From Burkholderia sp. Ac-20379 (GTDB lineage: Bacteria > Pseudomonadota > Gammaproteobacteria > Burkholderiales > Burkholderiaceae): a stretch of 41,989 nucleotides of DNA. Positions 10,716 through 17,402 of the stretch are shown here, one piece after another. Under the pieces are notes generated by a model. It was not told the DNA's origin and searched no databases. It saw nothing but the letters and a program-made list of their open reading frames with translations. The stretch is from NCBI RefSeq assembly GCF_017104645.1, contig NZ_JAAGPF010000028.1, forward strand, positions 1-41,989, read 5' to 3'. The translations under genes were made by a program, and so were the position numbers. Each line of letters opens with the position of its first letter. Position 1 is the first letter of the stretch.

Positions 10716-10967
10716 ATGGCTCATGGCTTGATTATGTGGCTCATCATCGGCGCGATTGCCGGCTGGCTTGCCGGCCTGCTCGTGAAGGGCGGCGGGTTCG
10801 GGCTGATCGTCGACATCATCGTCGGCATCGTCGGCGCGATCATCGGCGGCTGGCTCGCCGCGAAGCTCGGCATCGCGGTCGGCAGCGGCTTCTTCGCCTC
10901 GATCATCGTGGCCGTGATCGGCGCGGTCATCCTGCTGTTCATCATCCGGCTGTTCAGGCGCGCGTAG
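10716..10967 (+). CDS. GlsB/YeaQ/YmgE-family small membrane protein
   Basis: 83-residue protein almost wholly hydrophobic, with three membrane segments: LIMWLIIGAIAGWLAGLLV, then IIVGIVGAIIGGWLAAKLGI, then FFASIIVAVIGAVILLFIIR. Glycine-rich repeats are typical of the transglycosylase-associated/GlsB stress-response family, whose biochemical role is not settled. It ends in the basic tail RLFRRA. CTGGAGAA precedes the ATG. Other starts far upstream would add a non-membrane leader and are rejected. Confidence 0.88.
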   Translation: MAHGLIMWLIIGAIAGWLAGLLVKGGGFGLIVDIIVGIVGAIIGGWLAAKLGIAVGSGFFASIIVAVIGAVILLFIIRLFRRA

Positions 10968-11335
10968 CACCGGCAGCACCGCCCGGCGGCTCGCGCGTCA
11001 GCGCGCCGCCGGGCGCCTCTCATCGGCGCCTCGCCGCCGCCTCACCCCCGCTTCACCCTCACCTCACCGCGCTCTCGCATCGCCGGATGCATCGCGCCGC
11101 ATCCTCGAGCCGCCTGCGCTCCGCACCCTTCCCCGTTTTTTCGGCGTCGAGCCGTCCGACGAATCCGTGCAAACCCTCACGAGATAGGTGCGCGCGCATC
11201 CATTTTGCCCGCGTGCCGCACGCCGACATCGCAGCAGCTGTGCGGTTTAAGCAACAACGACAAATTGAAACGATTCCCTGCTGGAAATCTTCGAGTTAGG
11301 AGATCGATAATCGATACACCGCAAGGAGATTGATC
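10968..11335. other. Intergenic region, one GC-rich hairpin
   Basis: Just after the stop, GCCCGGCGGC (10981-10990) pairs with 11005-11014. It probably acts at the 3' end of the preceding gene but has no U-run. From about 11050 the sequence is Ser/Pro-codon-like but has no supported start. ATCGAT-A-ATCGAT (11302-11314) lies shortly before the next small gene. Confidence 0.4.
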
Positions 11336-11482
11336 ATGGATGAGAAACCACTTCGCATGCCACCTCCCGAGAAAGTGATGAGCCCGGACCCGGAACCGGT
11401 GGCCGTCGAGTTTCTCGCCGAACTGCCCGACCATGTGCGCGCCTTCTTCGACGAGCAGCACAAGCTCGGCACGCCTAAGTGA
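11336..11482 (+). CDS. Small protein of unknown function (48 residues)
   Basis: ATG to TGA of 49 codons with AAGGAG 8 bases before the start (11323-11328), the best small-ORF signal in this stretch. The product starts MDEKPLRMPPPEKVMSPDPE and ends in a charged segment, LPDHVRAFFDEQHKLGTPK, likely one amphipathic helix. It is soluble, acidic, and has no signal peptide or Cys. I do not recognise the family. About 220 bases without a clear gene separate it from the chorismate mutase gene. Confidence 0.5.
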   Translation: MDEKPLRMPPPEKVMSPDPEPVAVEFLAELPDHVRAFFDEQHKLGTPK

Positions 11483-11706
11483 TGTCGGCTTGCGCGTCCT
11501 GAACCGCCGCCCGATCGCGGCCCGTTTCTTGCGCCCGCACGCCTGCTCGCTTCGGCACGTTTCGCGCCGCCCCGGCCTCGTCGGCCGCTCGGGCGCGCGC
11601 GTTTTGGCGCACTGAACTTCGCCTGGGCGCGTCCGCGCACCACGCAATCGTTTATCCTCGTCGTTTTCCGCTTGGCCCGGCTGCCTGCCGGCGCACATCC
11701 AATCCC

Positions 11707-12294
11707 ATGACTTTCCCGCTTCGCTTTGCCGGCGCCTGCGCATCGCTGGCCGCCCTGCTCGTCGCGCTGCCAGCCAGCGCCGACGGCGACGATACGCCGT
11801 TGACCAACCTCGTCGCGCTCGCCTCACAACGGATCGCGCTGGCCGAGCCGGTCGCGCAATGGAAGTGGGCCAATCACAAGCCGATCGAGGACAAGCCGCG
11901 CGAAGCGCAATTGCTGGCCGACGTCGAGCGCCGTGCGGTGGCGAGCGGGATCGACCGCGACTACGCGCATGCGTTCTTCGCCGATCAGATCGAGGCGAGC
12001 AAGATCATGCAGAACGCACTGTTCGAGAGCTGGCGCGCGGGCCAGCCGCCGCAAGGCACGCCGCCCGATCTCGCAACGACCACGCGCCCGCAGTTCGACA
12101 AGCTGACGCAATCGCTGATCGCCGCACTCGCCCGCGTTGCACCGCTGCGCGACGCGCCCGATTGCCAGTCGCGCGTCGCGGGCAGCATCGCCAACTGGAA
12201 ATCGCTGACGCGTTACGACTCGCGGCAGACACCGGCGCTCAACGCGGCGCTCTCGCACGTCTGCACGGGCGGCGGGGCGAGTTCGATGGGGTGA
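11707..12294 (+). CDS. Secreted chorismate mutase (AroQ gamma class)
   Basis: 195-residue periplasmic/secreted enzyme of the *AroQ type, rearranging chorismate to prephenate. The signal peptide is FAGACASLAALLVALPASA, with cleavage near residue 25. The helical AroQ core follows: LVALASQRIALAEPVAQWKW, then DYAHAFFADQIEASKIMQNALFESW with the catalytic Arg/Lys/Gln pattern. Two C-terminal cysteines (DCQSRV and HVCTGG) probably form a disulfide, fitting export. An extracytoplasmic chorismate mutase outside an aromatic operon is common in Burkholderia and several plant or animal pathogens; its physiological role is unclear. It converges on the exonuclease gene. Confidence 0.88.
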   Translation: MTFPLRFAGACASLAALLVALPASADGDDTPLTNLVALASQRIALAEPVAQWKWANHKPIEDKPREAQLLADVERRAVASGIDRDYAHAFFADQIEASKIMQNALFESWRAGQPPQGTPPDLATTTRPQFDKLTQSLIAALARVAPLRDAPDCQSRVAGSIANWKSLTRYDSRQTPALNAALSHVCTGGGASSMG

Positions 12295-12376
12295 GGGGTT
12301 TCGAGCGCGCAGGCCGCTCGGAGCAAAACCGATTCGACCCGATTCGATTCGGCGCCGGACGCGGTTCGGCGCGGCG

Positions 12377-13546
12377 TTATTCGGCGGCCGAGGCCTCGGC
12401 GGTTGCAGCCGTGGCGGCTGCCGGCGCCAGCGGCACCGTTTCCAGGCCGCGCGCGAGATGCGTTTGAAGGATGCGGCAGATCCCGGCATGAAACGCGCCC
12501 GCGCCGGGCGCCAGCGCCACGGCCAGCTCGCTCGCCTGCGCGATGCTGGCGGCCGCCCCGAGGTAGCGCCAGTTGTCGGCCACGAGGTACGACGCCACGC
12601 CGCCCTCCGTCTCCACGATCGCCACCGGCCCGTCGAACGGCCAGGGCGTGCTGCTGCCAGTCGCGCTGCGCCGCGCATCGCTCGCCTTCCGGTTGAGCGG
12701 CGGCTTCAGTTCGGCGATCCAGGCCGCCTCGGCCAGCATCGCCCCCAGTTCGCCGCGCGTCTCGCGCCACGCAATGCGCCGCACCTGTTCGGCCAGCTTG
12801 CGCTCCTTCGCCGAACGCCGCTCGCCCGTCAGCAACGCACGCAGCCGATTGCGCACCCGCACGCTGCGCCCGATGAACAGCGGCGCGTCGTCCTCGCCGA
12901 ACAGCGCATACGCCCCGCAACCGGCCGGCGCGCGCTCCAGGTCGTCCTCGGTCAGATTGCCGCCCAGGCGATAACGGCGCGTGGCCTGATCGATCTGCTC
13001 GGCCAGCCGGCCGGCCGGCACCAGCGCCGGCAGCCGCTGCCAGAACTGCCAGACGAGATCGGCATCGGCGAGCGCGCGGTGCCGCGCGTTCGGCACCAGC
13101 GCATGGCGCTCGATCAACGCGTCGAGCCCGTGCCGCGCCTCGCGCGGAAACAGCGCGCGCGACAGGCGCACCGTGCACAGCATGTCGGGATTGAACGCGA
13201 GCCCGGCCCGCTCGAACTCGGCGCGCAGGAAGCCGCGGTCGAAACTCGCGTTGTGGGCGATGAACAGCTTGCCGTCGAGCCGCGCATACAGTTCGGCCGC
13301 GATCGATGCGAAGGTCGGCGCGCCCCGCACCATCTCGTCGGTGATGCCGGTCAGTTGCTGGATGAACGCCGGAATCGGCTGGCGCGGATCGATCAGCGAC
13401 GTCCACGTGGACACGCCATCGGGCCCCACTTCGACGACACCGACCTCGGTGATGCGATGGTCGGCTGCGGAGCCGCCGGTGGTTTCGAGGTCGACGAAGA
13501 CGAGCGGCGCGTCGATGACGGGAAGAGACGAGGACAGATCGGACAT
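12377..13546 (-). CDS. DnaQ-like 3'-5' exonuclease fused to a GIY-YIG nuclease domain
   Basis: 389-residue fusion. The N-terminal half is a DEDDh exonuclease: VFVDLETTGG (D19, E21), then HNASFDRGFL (Asp) and HRALADADLVWQF (His, Asp). The second half starts with GCGAYALFGEDDAPLFIGRSVRVRNRL, a UvrC/Cho-like GIY-YIG domain in which the signature reads GAY...FIG, followed by WIAELKPPLNRK. Such fusions are usually annotated as DNA polymerase III epsilon or UvrC-like and are probably repair nucleases rather than the replicative proofreader. The start MSDLSSSLP (13546) is preferred over a TTG start 24 codons upstream. Confidence 0.85.
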   Translation of the reverse strand: MSDLSSSLPVIDAPLVFVDLETTGGSAADHRITEVGVVEVGPDGVSTWTSLIDPRQPIPAFIQQLTGITDEMVRGAPTFASIAAELYARLDGKLFIAHNASFDRGFLRAEFERAGLAFNPDMLCTVRLSRALFPREARHGLDALIERHALVPNARHRALADADLVWQFWQRLPALVPAGRLAEQIDQATRRYRLGGNLTEDDLERAPAGCGAYALFGEDDAPLFIGRSVRVRNRLRALLTGERRSAKERKLAEQVRRIAWRETRGELGAMLAEAAWIAELKPPLNRKASDARRSATGSSTPWPFDGPVAIVETEGGVASYLVADNWRYLGAAASIAQASELAVALAPGAGAFHAGICRILQTHLARGLETVPLAPAAATAATAEASAAE

Positions 13547-13610
13547 GTCTGCGGAAAGCGATACCGGTTGATGACGCGCGACATCGCGCACGGTAGCGAT
13601 TCTACCCGCC

Positions 13611-13641
13611 AAAAACAAAGCCCCCGCTAATGCGGGGGCTT
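13611..13641 (-). terminator. Terminator of the cold-shock gene
   Basis: A perfect 10-bp stem AAGCCCCCGC (13618-13627) with 13632-13641 and loop TAAT. On the minus strand it is followed by TTTGTTTTT. It sits between the csp stop and the start of the exonuclease gene. Confidence 0.85.
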
Positions 13642-13662
13642 GGAATCACGGGTTAACCCGGA

Positions 13663-13866
13663 TTAAGCAGCCTGAATATTGGCAGCCTGCTTGCCTTTCG
13701 GGCCCGTCTTCACTTCGAACGAAACGCGTTGGTTTTCCTTCAGCGTCTTGAAGCCATCCATACGGATTTCCGAAAAGTGCGCGAACAGATCCTCGCCACC
13801 GTTGTCCGACGTGATAAAGCCAAAGCCCTTAGCATCGTTAAACCATTTCACGATACCGGTATCCAT
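13663..13866 (-). CDS. CspA-family cold-shock protein
   Basis: 67-residue single OB-fold protein binding single-stranded RNA/DNA. RNP1 (KGFGFI) and RNP2 (LFAHF) are intact, within [20 protein letters not shown]. Two ATG codons are possible: for the first (13875) the GGGGA site is only 1 base away, while for the second (13866) it is 9 bases away and gives the usual 67-residue length, so 13866 is chosen. A promoter at about 13989-14018 implies a 5' leader of over 100 bases, a feature known for temperature-controlled csp mRNAs. Confidence 0.93.
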   Translation of the reverse strand: MDTGIVKWFNDAKGFGFITSDNGGEDLFAHFSEIRMDGFKTLKENQRVSFEVKTGPKGKQAANIQAA

Positions 13867-13988
13867 ATTCTTCATTCCCCAAACAATTGAATAAAACGAG
13901 CAACCCTTGAGTGTGCCGTCACCGAAAGCCCCGGCCCCGCCAAACCTTGTGGACGATGAGCAGTAAGCACCGCAGACTTCGTGGTGCT

Positions 13989-14018
13989 TTTATAAATGCG
14001 ACGCTCAAGGCTCGTCAA
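13989..14018 (-). promoter_or_regulatory. Promoter of the cold-shock gene
   Basis: On the minus strand: -35 TTGACG (14018-14013), 18 bases, -10 TATAAA (13994-13989). Predicted start near 13982, leaving a leader of roughly 115 bases before the ATG at 13866. Confidence 0.65.
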
Positions 14019-14155
14019 GAAAATTCTTCACATCTTCTTATTCGATTTGATGCGGATCCCTATGAGAGCGGCTCACGGCCAGAAAAATGCGGCAATTAGC
14101 CTTGTCTGACCTGTCATTATTACTAGGGTGGTGATTTTTAATTAACAAAATAGCA

Positions 14156-14199
14156 AAAAATACCGGACAAGTAAAAAATAGCGGTAGCTCGGTATTTTT
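14156..14199. repeat. AT-rich inverted repeat between csp and a small gene
   Basis: AAAAATACCG (14156-14165) is perfectly inverted as CGGTATTTTT (14190-14199) around a 24-base spacer. The spacer contains a third related copy, AAAAAATAGCGG. The surrounding 14.10-14.26 kb is unusually AT-rich for this chromosome. It could be an operator, a weak bidirectional terminator or a protein-bound AT patch. Confidence 0.5.
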
Positions 14200-14264
14200 C
14201 CGGGTTGTCGCGGGCATTTTGATTTGCGAAGCTCGAAGCGCTTACAGTTGGACAGGGGGCGAAA

Positions 14265-14510
14265 ATGTTTGACGCAATGAAACGCTTCGCGCACCGGATC
14301 GGCATGCTGCGCCGCCACAAATCGATTGCACCGGCAGCACCGTCGACTTCCGCATTCGACGCCGAGTTCGAAACGACCTGGCACGGCGATCACTGGCAGA
14401 ACCTGCTTGCTTCGCCGCTCGATGCCCGTCACTACGTGATGGAGGATTGGGCGCAACCGGCCATGATGCCGTTCGGCGAGCCAGCCGATACGCCAGCGCG
14501 CCGCCGCTAG
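14265..14510 (+). CDS. Small protein of unknown function (81 residues)
   Basis: 81 codons from an ATG preceded by ACAGGGGGC at good spacing. The N-terminus is basic (MFDAMKRFAHRIGMLRRHK), a Ser/Pro/Ala linker follows, then an aromatic acidic part (EFETTWHGDHWQNLLASPLD, then RHYVMEDWAQP) and a PARRR tail. There is no signal peptide or membrane segment. I do not recognise the family. It lies downstream of an AT-rich inverted repeat and upstream of a candidate small RNA on the other strand. Confidence 0.5.
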   Translation: MFDAMKRFAHRIGMLRRHKSIAPAAPSTSAFDAEFETTWHGDHWQNLLASPLDARHYVMEDWAQPAMMPFGEPADTPARRR

Positions 14511-14554
14511 ACGGCACGGCCGGGCGCCAGCCCGGCCCGACAAACCCGACGGGC

Positions 14555-14639
14555 AAAAAAAAGCGCGACTGGAAGGTCGCGCCGACAAAGGTTTGGAGAT
14601 CTTTTCCGTCAACGAAAAAGTCTGCTTCGGAAAGCAGAG
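14555..14639 (-). ncRNA. Candidate small RNA with three stem-loops and terminator
   Basis: On the minus strand a -10 TATACT (14650-14645) is followed by: hairpin 1, TCTGCTT-TCCG-AAGCAGA (14638-14621); directly adjacent hairpin 2, CTTTTTC-GTTGAC-GGAAAAG (14620-14601); an unpaired stretch of about 18 bases containing ATCTCC; and a 7-bp GCGCGAC/GTCGCGC terminator hairpin (14582-14563) with eight U (14562-14555). The predicted transcript is about 85 nt and would begin at hairpin 1. No good -35 is visible. The overlapping open frame on this strand is not protein-like once it enters the terminator. Compact stems plus an 8-U tail fit a trans-acting, possibly Hfq-bound sRNA. Confidence 0.5.
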
Positions 14640-15053
14640 GCTTCAGTATAGCGAGTGCTTCGCGCACCATTATCGGCGGTCTTCACAAACCTCTATTGCC
14701 GTTGCCTCAACAATCGCCGCCGCGGCGATCGCCACGCCTCCCTCGCCCTGCTTCTGTCGCCATCGCGCAACGCGAAAATCGATTCGGCATCCTGATCAAA
14801 ATCCCGCTCACGCGCCACAGCCTTGTCTGGCAACGGTTTCAGCCCGCCGCCAGACCATTTCTCAAATTTAAATTCATTATTGCTTAAAGTGGAATCGACG
14901 CCGGCAGGCCAGCGGCTCAACACTGCGTTCGGGTCTGGAGATTTGCGGCGCCTCGGGCGCCACCCTCTCACGCCACACCGCCGCTCCCGGTGCGGGTCAC
15001 CACCTCGATGAAAAAGAGGAAGCCGAGCTTCCTCGTCAGACGGAGACGCAGCA
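14640..15053. other. Leader/promoter region of the porin gene
   Basis: No gene is supported. Visible: an inverted repeat GTCTGGC...GCCAGAC (14825-14831 with 14849-14855), then an AT-rich patch at 14863-14886 where a promoter would fit. Just before the porin ribosome-binding site there is a perfect 8-bp hairpin, GAGGAAGC-CGA-GCTTCCTC (15016-15034). These could be operator and mRNA-level control elements of the porin; the functions are inferred. Confidence 0.4.
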
Positions 15054-16205
15054 ATGAAAAAGACGCTAATCGTAGCGGCGGTATCGGGTGTCTGCGCAAC
15101 GGCGGCGCACGCGCAAAGCAGCGTGACGCTGTATGGCTTGATCGACGCCGGCATCACGTACACGAACAATCAGGGCGGTCACAGCTCGTGGTCGGAGACG
15201 AGCGGTTCGGTCAACGGCAGCCGGTGGGGGCTGCGCGGCAATGAAGATCTCGGCGGCGGACTGAAGGCGATCTTCGTGCTCGAGAACGGTTTCGGCATCA
15301 ACAACGGCACGCTGAAGCAGAACGGTCGCGAATTCGGCCGCCAGGCCTTCGTCGGCCTCGCGCAAAGCCAGTTCGGCTCGGTCACGCTGGGTCGCCAATA
15401 CGACAGCGTGGTCGACTTCATCGGGCCGTTGTCGCTGACCGGCACGCAATACGGCGGCACGCAGTTCGCTCACCCGTTCGACAACGACAACCTCAACAAC
15501 TCGTTCCGGGTCAACAACTCGGTCAAGTACAGCAGCACCAACTGGAACGGCCTGAAGTTCGGCGCGTTGTACGGCTTCTCGAACAGCAGCCAGTTCTCGA
15601 ACAATCGCGTGTACAGCGCGGGCGTGTCGTACAACTACATGGGCTTCAACCTGGCTGCCGGCTACATGCAGTTGAACAACGACATCAGCGGCCTGACCAC
15701 CGCGGCCGTCAGCAACGCGAACGGCGCGGTGGCGGGCGACAACACGTTCGTCGGCAAGCGCCAGCGCGTGTTCGGCGGCGGCCTGACCTACACGTTCGGC
15801 CCGGCCACCGCGGGCTTCGTGTTCACGCAGACGCGCGTGAACCGCGCGCTCGGCATCGGCGCGGGCGCGTCCGGCACGTCGGCCGGCATCGGCCTTGACG
15901 GCACCTTCGCGCGCTTCAACAACTACGAAGTCAACGCCCGCTACTCGCTGACGCCGGCGCTGTCGGTGGCCGGTTCGTGGACCTACACGGCGGGCTTCCT
16001 GGACGGCCGCCATCCGGGCTGGAATCAGTTCAACCTGCAGACCGACTACGCGTTGTCGAAGCGCACCGACATCTATCTGCAGGGCGAGTATCAACACGTG
16101 AGCACCGACGGCCTCGGCATTGGCGCCTACGTGAACGGCCTGGGCGGCGCCTCGTCGACCAACAAGCAGATCGCCGTCACGGCCGGCCTGCGTCACCGTT
16201 TCTGA
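15054..16205 (+). CDS. Outer-membrane porin, OmpC/Neisseria-type (Porin_4)
   Basis: 383-residue trimeric-type beta-barrel porin. The signal peptide MKKTLIVAAVSGVCATAAHA is cleaved before QSSVTLYGLIDAGITYTN, the hallmark start of betaproteobacterial porins. Further family segments are SRWGLRGNEDLGGGLKAIF, GRQAFVGLAQSQFGSVTLGR and a C-terminal GLRHRF ending in Phe for barrel assembly. CGGAGACG precedes the ATG. It is a single-gene unit with a strong terminator and a structured leader, and it has a candidate sRNA 400 bases upstream on the other strand. Substrate range cannot be read. Confidence 0.93.
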   Translation: MKKTLIVAAVSGVCATAAHAQSSVTLYGLIDAGITYTNNQGGHSSWSETSGSVNGSRWGLRGNEDLGGGLKAIFVLENGFGINNGTLKQNGREFGRQAFVGLAQSQFGSVTLGRQYDSVVDFIGPLSLTGTQYGGTQFAHPFDNDNLNNSFRVNNSVKYSSTNWNGLKFGALYGFSNSSQFSNNRVYSAGVSYNYMGFNLAAGYMQLNNDISGLTTAAVSNANGAVAGDNTFVGKRQRVFGGGLTYTFGPATAGFVFTQTRVNRALGIGAGASGTSAGIGLDGTFARFNNYEVNARYSLTPALSVAGSWTYTAGFLDGRHPGWNQFNLQTDYALSKRTDIYLQGEYQHVSTDGLGIGAYVNGLGGASSTNKQIAVTAGLRHRF

Positions 16206-16230
16206 CGCCAAGCAACCGCCGCACCATGAC

Positions 16231-16260
16231 AAAAGCGCCCCGTGGGGCGCTTTTGTTTTT
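16231..16260. terminator. Bidirectional terminator between porin and greB
   Basis: An 11-bp stem AAAAGCGCCCC (16231-16241) with 16244-16254. The A-run on one side and T-run (TTTTGTTTTT) on the other allow use from both convergent genes. Confidence 0.85.
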
Positions 16261-16296
16261 ACTGCTCATGCGAACGGGCTAGGCCGCCCGGATGCG

Positions 16297-16860
16297 TCAG
16301 GCACTCGGCGCCGGATAACGCACGTCGAGCACGTCGACCGGCTGCGCGCCGGCCGGCGTCATCAGCGTGACCGTCTCGCCGATGCGCGATTTCAGCAATG
16401 CACGCGCGATCGGGGACACCCAGCTCACGTGGCCCTGGTCGAGATCGACCTCGTCGACGCCGACGATCGTGATCGTGTGCTCGTCGCCGTCCTCGGTGGC
16501 GTAATCGACCGTGGCGCCGAAGAACACCTGATCGGCGCTTTCCTGGCGGCTTGCGTCGACCACTTCGGCCAGATCGAGCCGCTTGGTCAGGAAGCGGATG
16601 CGCCGGTCGATCTCGCGCAGGCGCCGCTTGCCGTAGATGTAATCGCCGTTCTCGGAGCGATCGCCGTTCGACGCGGCCCACGACACGAGCTTGACGACCT
16701 CGGGCCGCGCTTCGTCGATCAGATGCAGCAACTCGTCGCGCAGCCGCTTGTGGCCGGCCGGCGTGATGTAGTTTTTCGCGCCGGCCGGGATGGCGGGCAA
16801 TCCTTGACCGAGATCGTCGTCGTCATCGCCGTCCGACTCCTTCACAAACGCCTTGTTCAT
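16297..16860 (-). CDS. greB: Transcription elongation factor GreB
   Basis: 187-residue Gre factor that stimulates RNA cleavage in backtracked RNA polymerase. Coiled-coil: YITPAGHKRLRDELLHLIDE to RRIRFLTKRL. The loop carries NGDRSENGDYIYGKR, the GreB version of the acidic tip. The C-terminal FKBP-like domain includes FFGATVDYATEDGDE and SPIARALLKSRIGE. It is longer than E. coli GreB (158) because of an acidic N-terminal extension, ESDGDDDDDLGQG. It is convergent with the porin gene and divergent from the tRNA-Arg pair. Confidence 0.93.
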   Translation of the reverse strand: MNKAFVKESDGDDDDDLGQGLPAIPAGAKNYITPAGHKRLRDELLHLIDEARPEVVKLVSWAASNGDRSENGDYIYGKRRLREIDRRIRFLTKRLDLAEVVDASRQESADQVFFGATVDYATEDGDEHTITIVGVDEVDLDQGHVSWVSPIARALLKSRIGETVTLMTPAGAQPVDVLDVRYPAPSA

Positions 16861-16985
16861 GCTGTTCCGGCTACCTTTCGACTGCCAATGGGATCGTGCA
16901 AGAGTACACGAACGCTTCCCGCGAAGAAATTGTGACGAAACACTTCCCTTTCCCGAAAAACCTTGCTATATTCTCACTTCTGCGT

Positions 16986-17062
16986 GCGGCTGTAGCTCAG
17001 TTGGATAGAGTACTTGGCTACGAACCAAGGGGTCGTGGGTTCGAATCCTGCCAGCCGCGCCA
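16986..17062 (+). tRNA. tRNA-Arg(ACG), first copy
   Basis: A 77-base cloverleaf with encoded CCA. Acceptor GCGGCTG/CAGCCGC is fully paired. Anticodon loop CTACGAA gives ACG (inosine-modified to read CGU/CGC/CGA). TATATT at 16967-16972 is a plausible -10 for the pair. Confidence 0.96.
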
Positions 17063-17124
17063 CTTTTTAAAACGGGTTGTCCTACGGGATCTCCCGGCAG
17101 TACAAAGCAGTAACCGTTTTGCGT

Positions 17125-17201
17125 GCGGCTGTAGCTCAGTTGGATAGAGTACTTGGCTACGAACCAAGGGGTCGTGGGTTCGAATCCTGCCAGCCGCGCC
17201 A
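17125..17201 (+). tRNA. tRNA-Arg(ACG), second copy
   Basis: Identical to the first copy over all 77 bases. Presumably it is cut from the same precursor, since no separate promoter is seen in the spacer and a terminator follows only this copy. Confidence 0.96.
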
Positions 17202-17207
17202 CCTTTG

Positions 17208-17240
17208 AAGGGCCTTCCTCCGGGAAGGCCCTTTTGTTTT
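17208..17240 (+). terminator. Terminator of the tRNA-Arg pair
   Basis: A perfect 11-bp stem AAGGGCCTTCC (17208-17218) with 17223-17233, loop TCCG, then TTGTTTT. Confidence 0.85.
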
Positions 17241-17307
17241 GCGCGCGCCGTTTATGTTGCTTCGCCGCGCCGCACAATCCACCGCCCCTCCCCTCCGCCG
17301 CACCATG

Positions 17308-17341
17308 AAAAAAGCGGCACGACGCCGAAGCCTCGTACCGC
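17308..17341 (-). terminator. Terminator of the spoT transcript
   Basis: On the minus strand a 12-bp stem (17341-17330 with 17325-17314, one G-U pair and one mismatch) closed by TTCG and followed by six T. Confidence 0.75.
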
Positions 17342-17402
17342 TCTCGCTCACCGCCGCTGGATCTACCCTCGCCAACACGCCGCCAGCCCCGTACAGCCCC
17401 GC

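Larger units (their letters stand above)
16981..17202 (+). repeat. Tandem duplication containing tRNA-Arg
   Basis: Bases 16981-17063 and 17120-17202 are identical over 83 bases: the whole tRNA plus five bases before and one after it. The 56-base spacer is unique, which suggests duplication followed by spacer divergence or gene conversion. Confidence 0.9.

Noticed and set aside
13547..13618. Longer exonuclease start at a TTG
   Set aside because: It would run through the csp terminator region and adds residues unlike the family; ATG 13546 is preferred.
14242..14670. A minus-strand open frame covering the candidate sRNA
   Set aside because: Its reading passes straight through the terminator hairpin and poly-U (giving FFLP), has no ribosome-binding site, and overlaps the better supported 81-residue gene on the other strand.
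14990..15244. Small upstream frame overlapping the porin start
   Set aside because: Lys/Arg-rich translation of the leader hairpin in the wrong frame; no ribosome-binding site.
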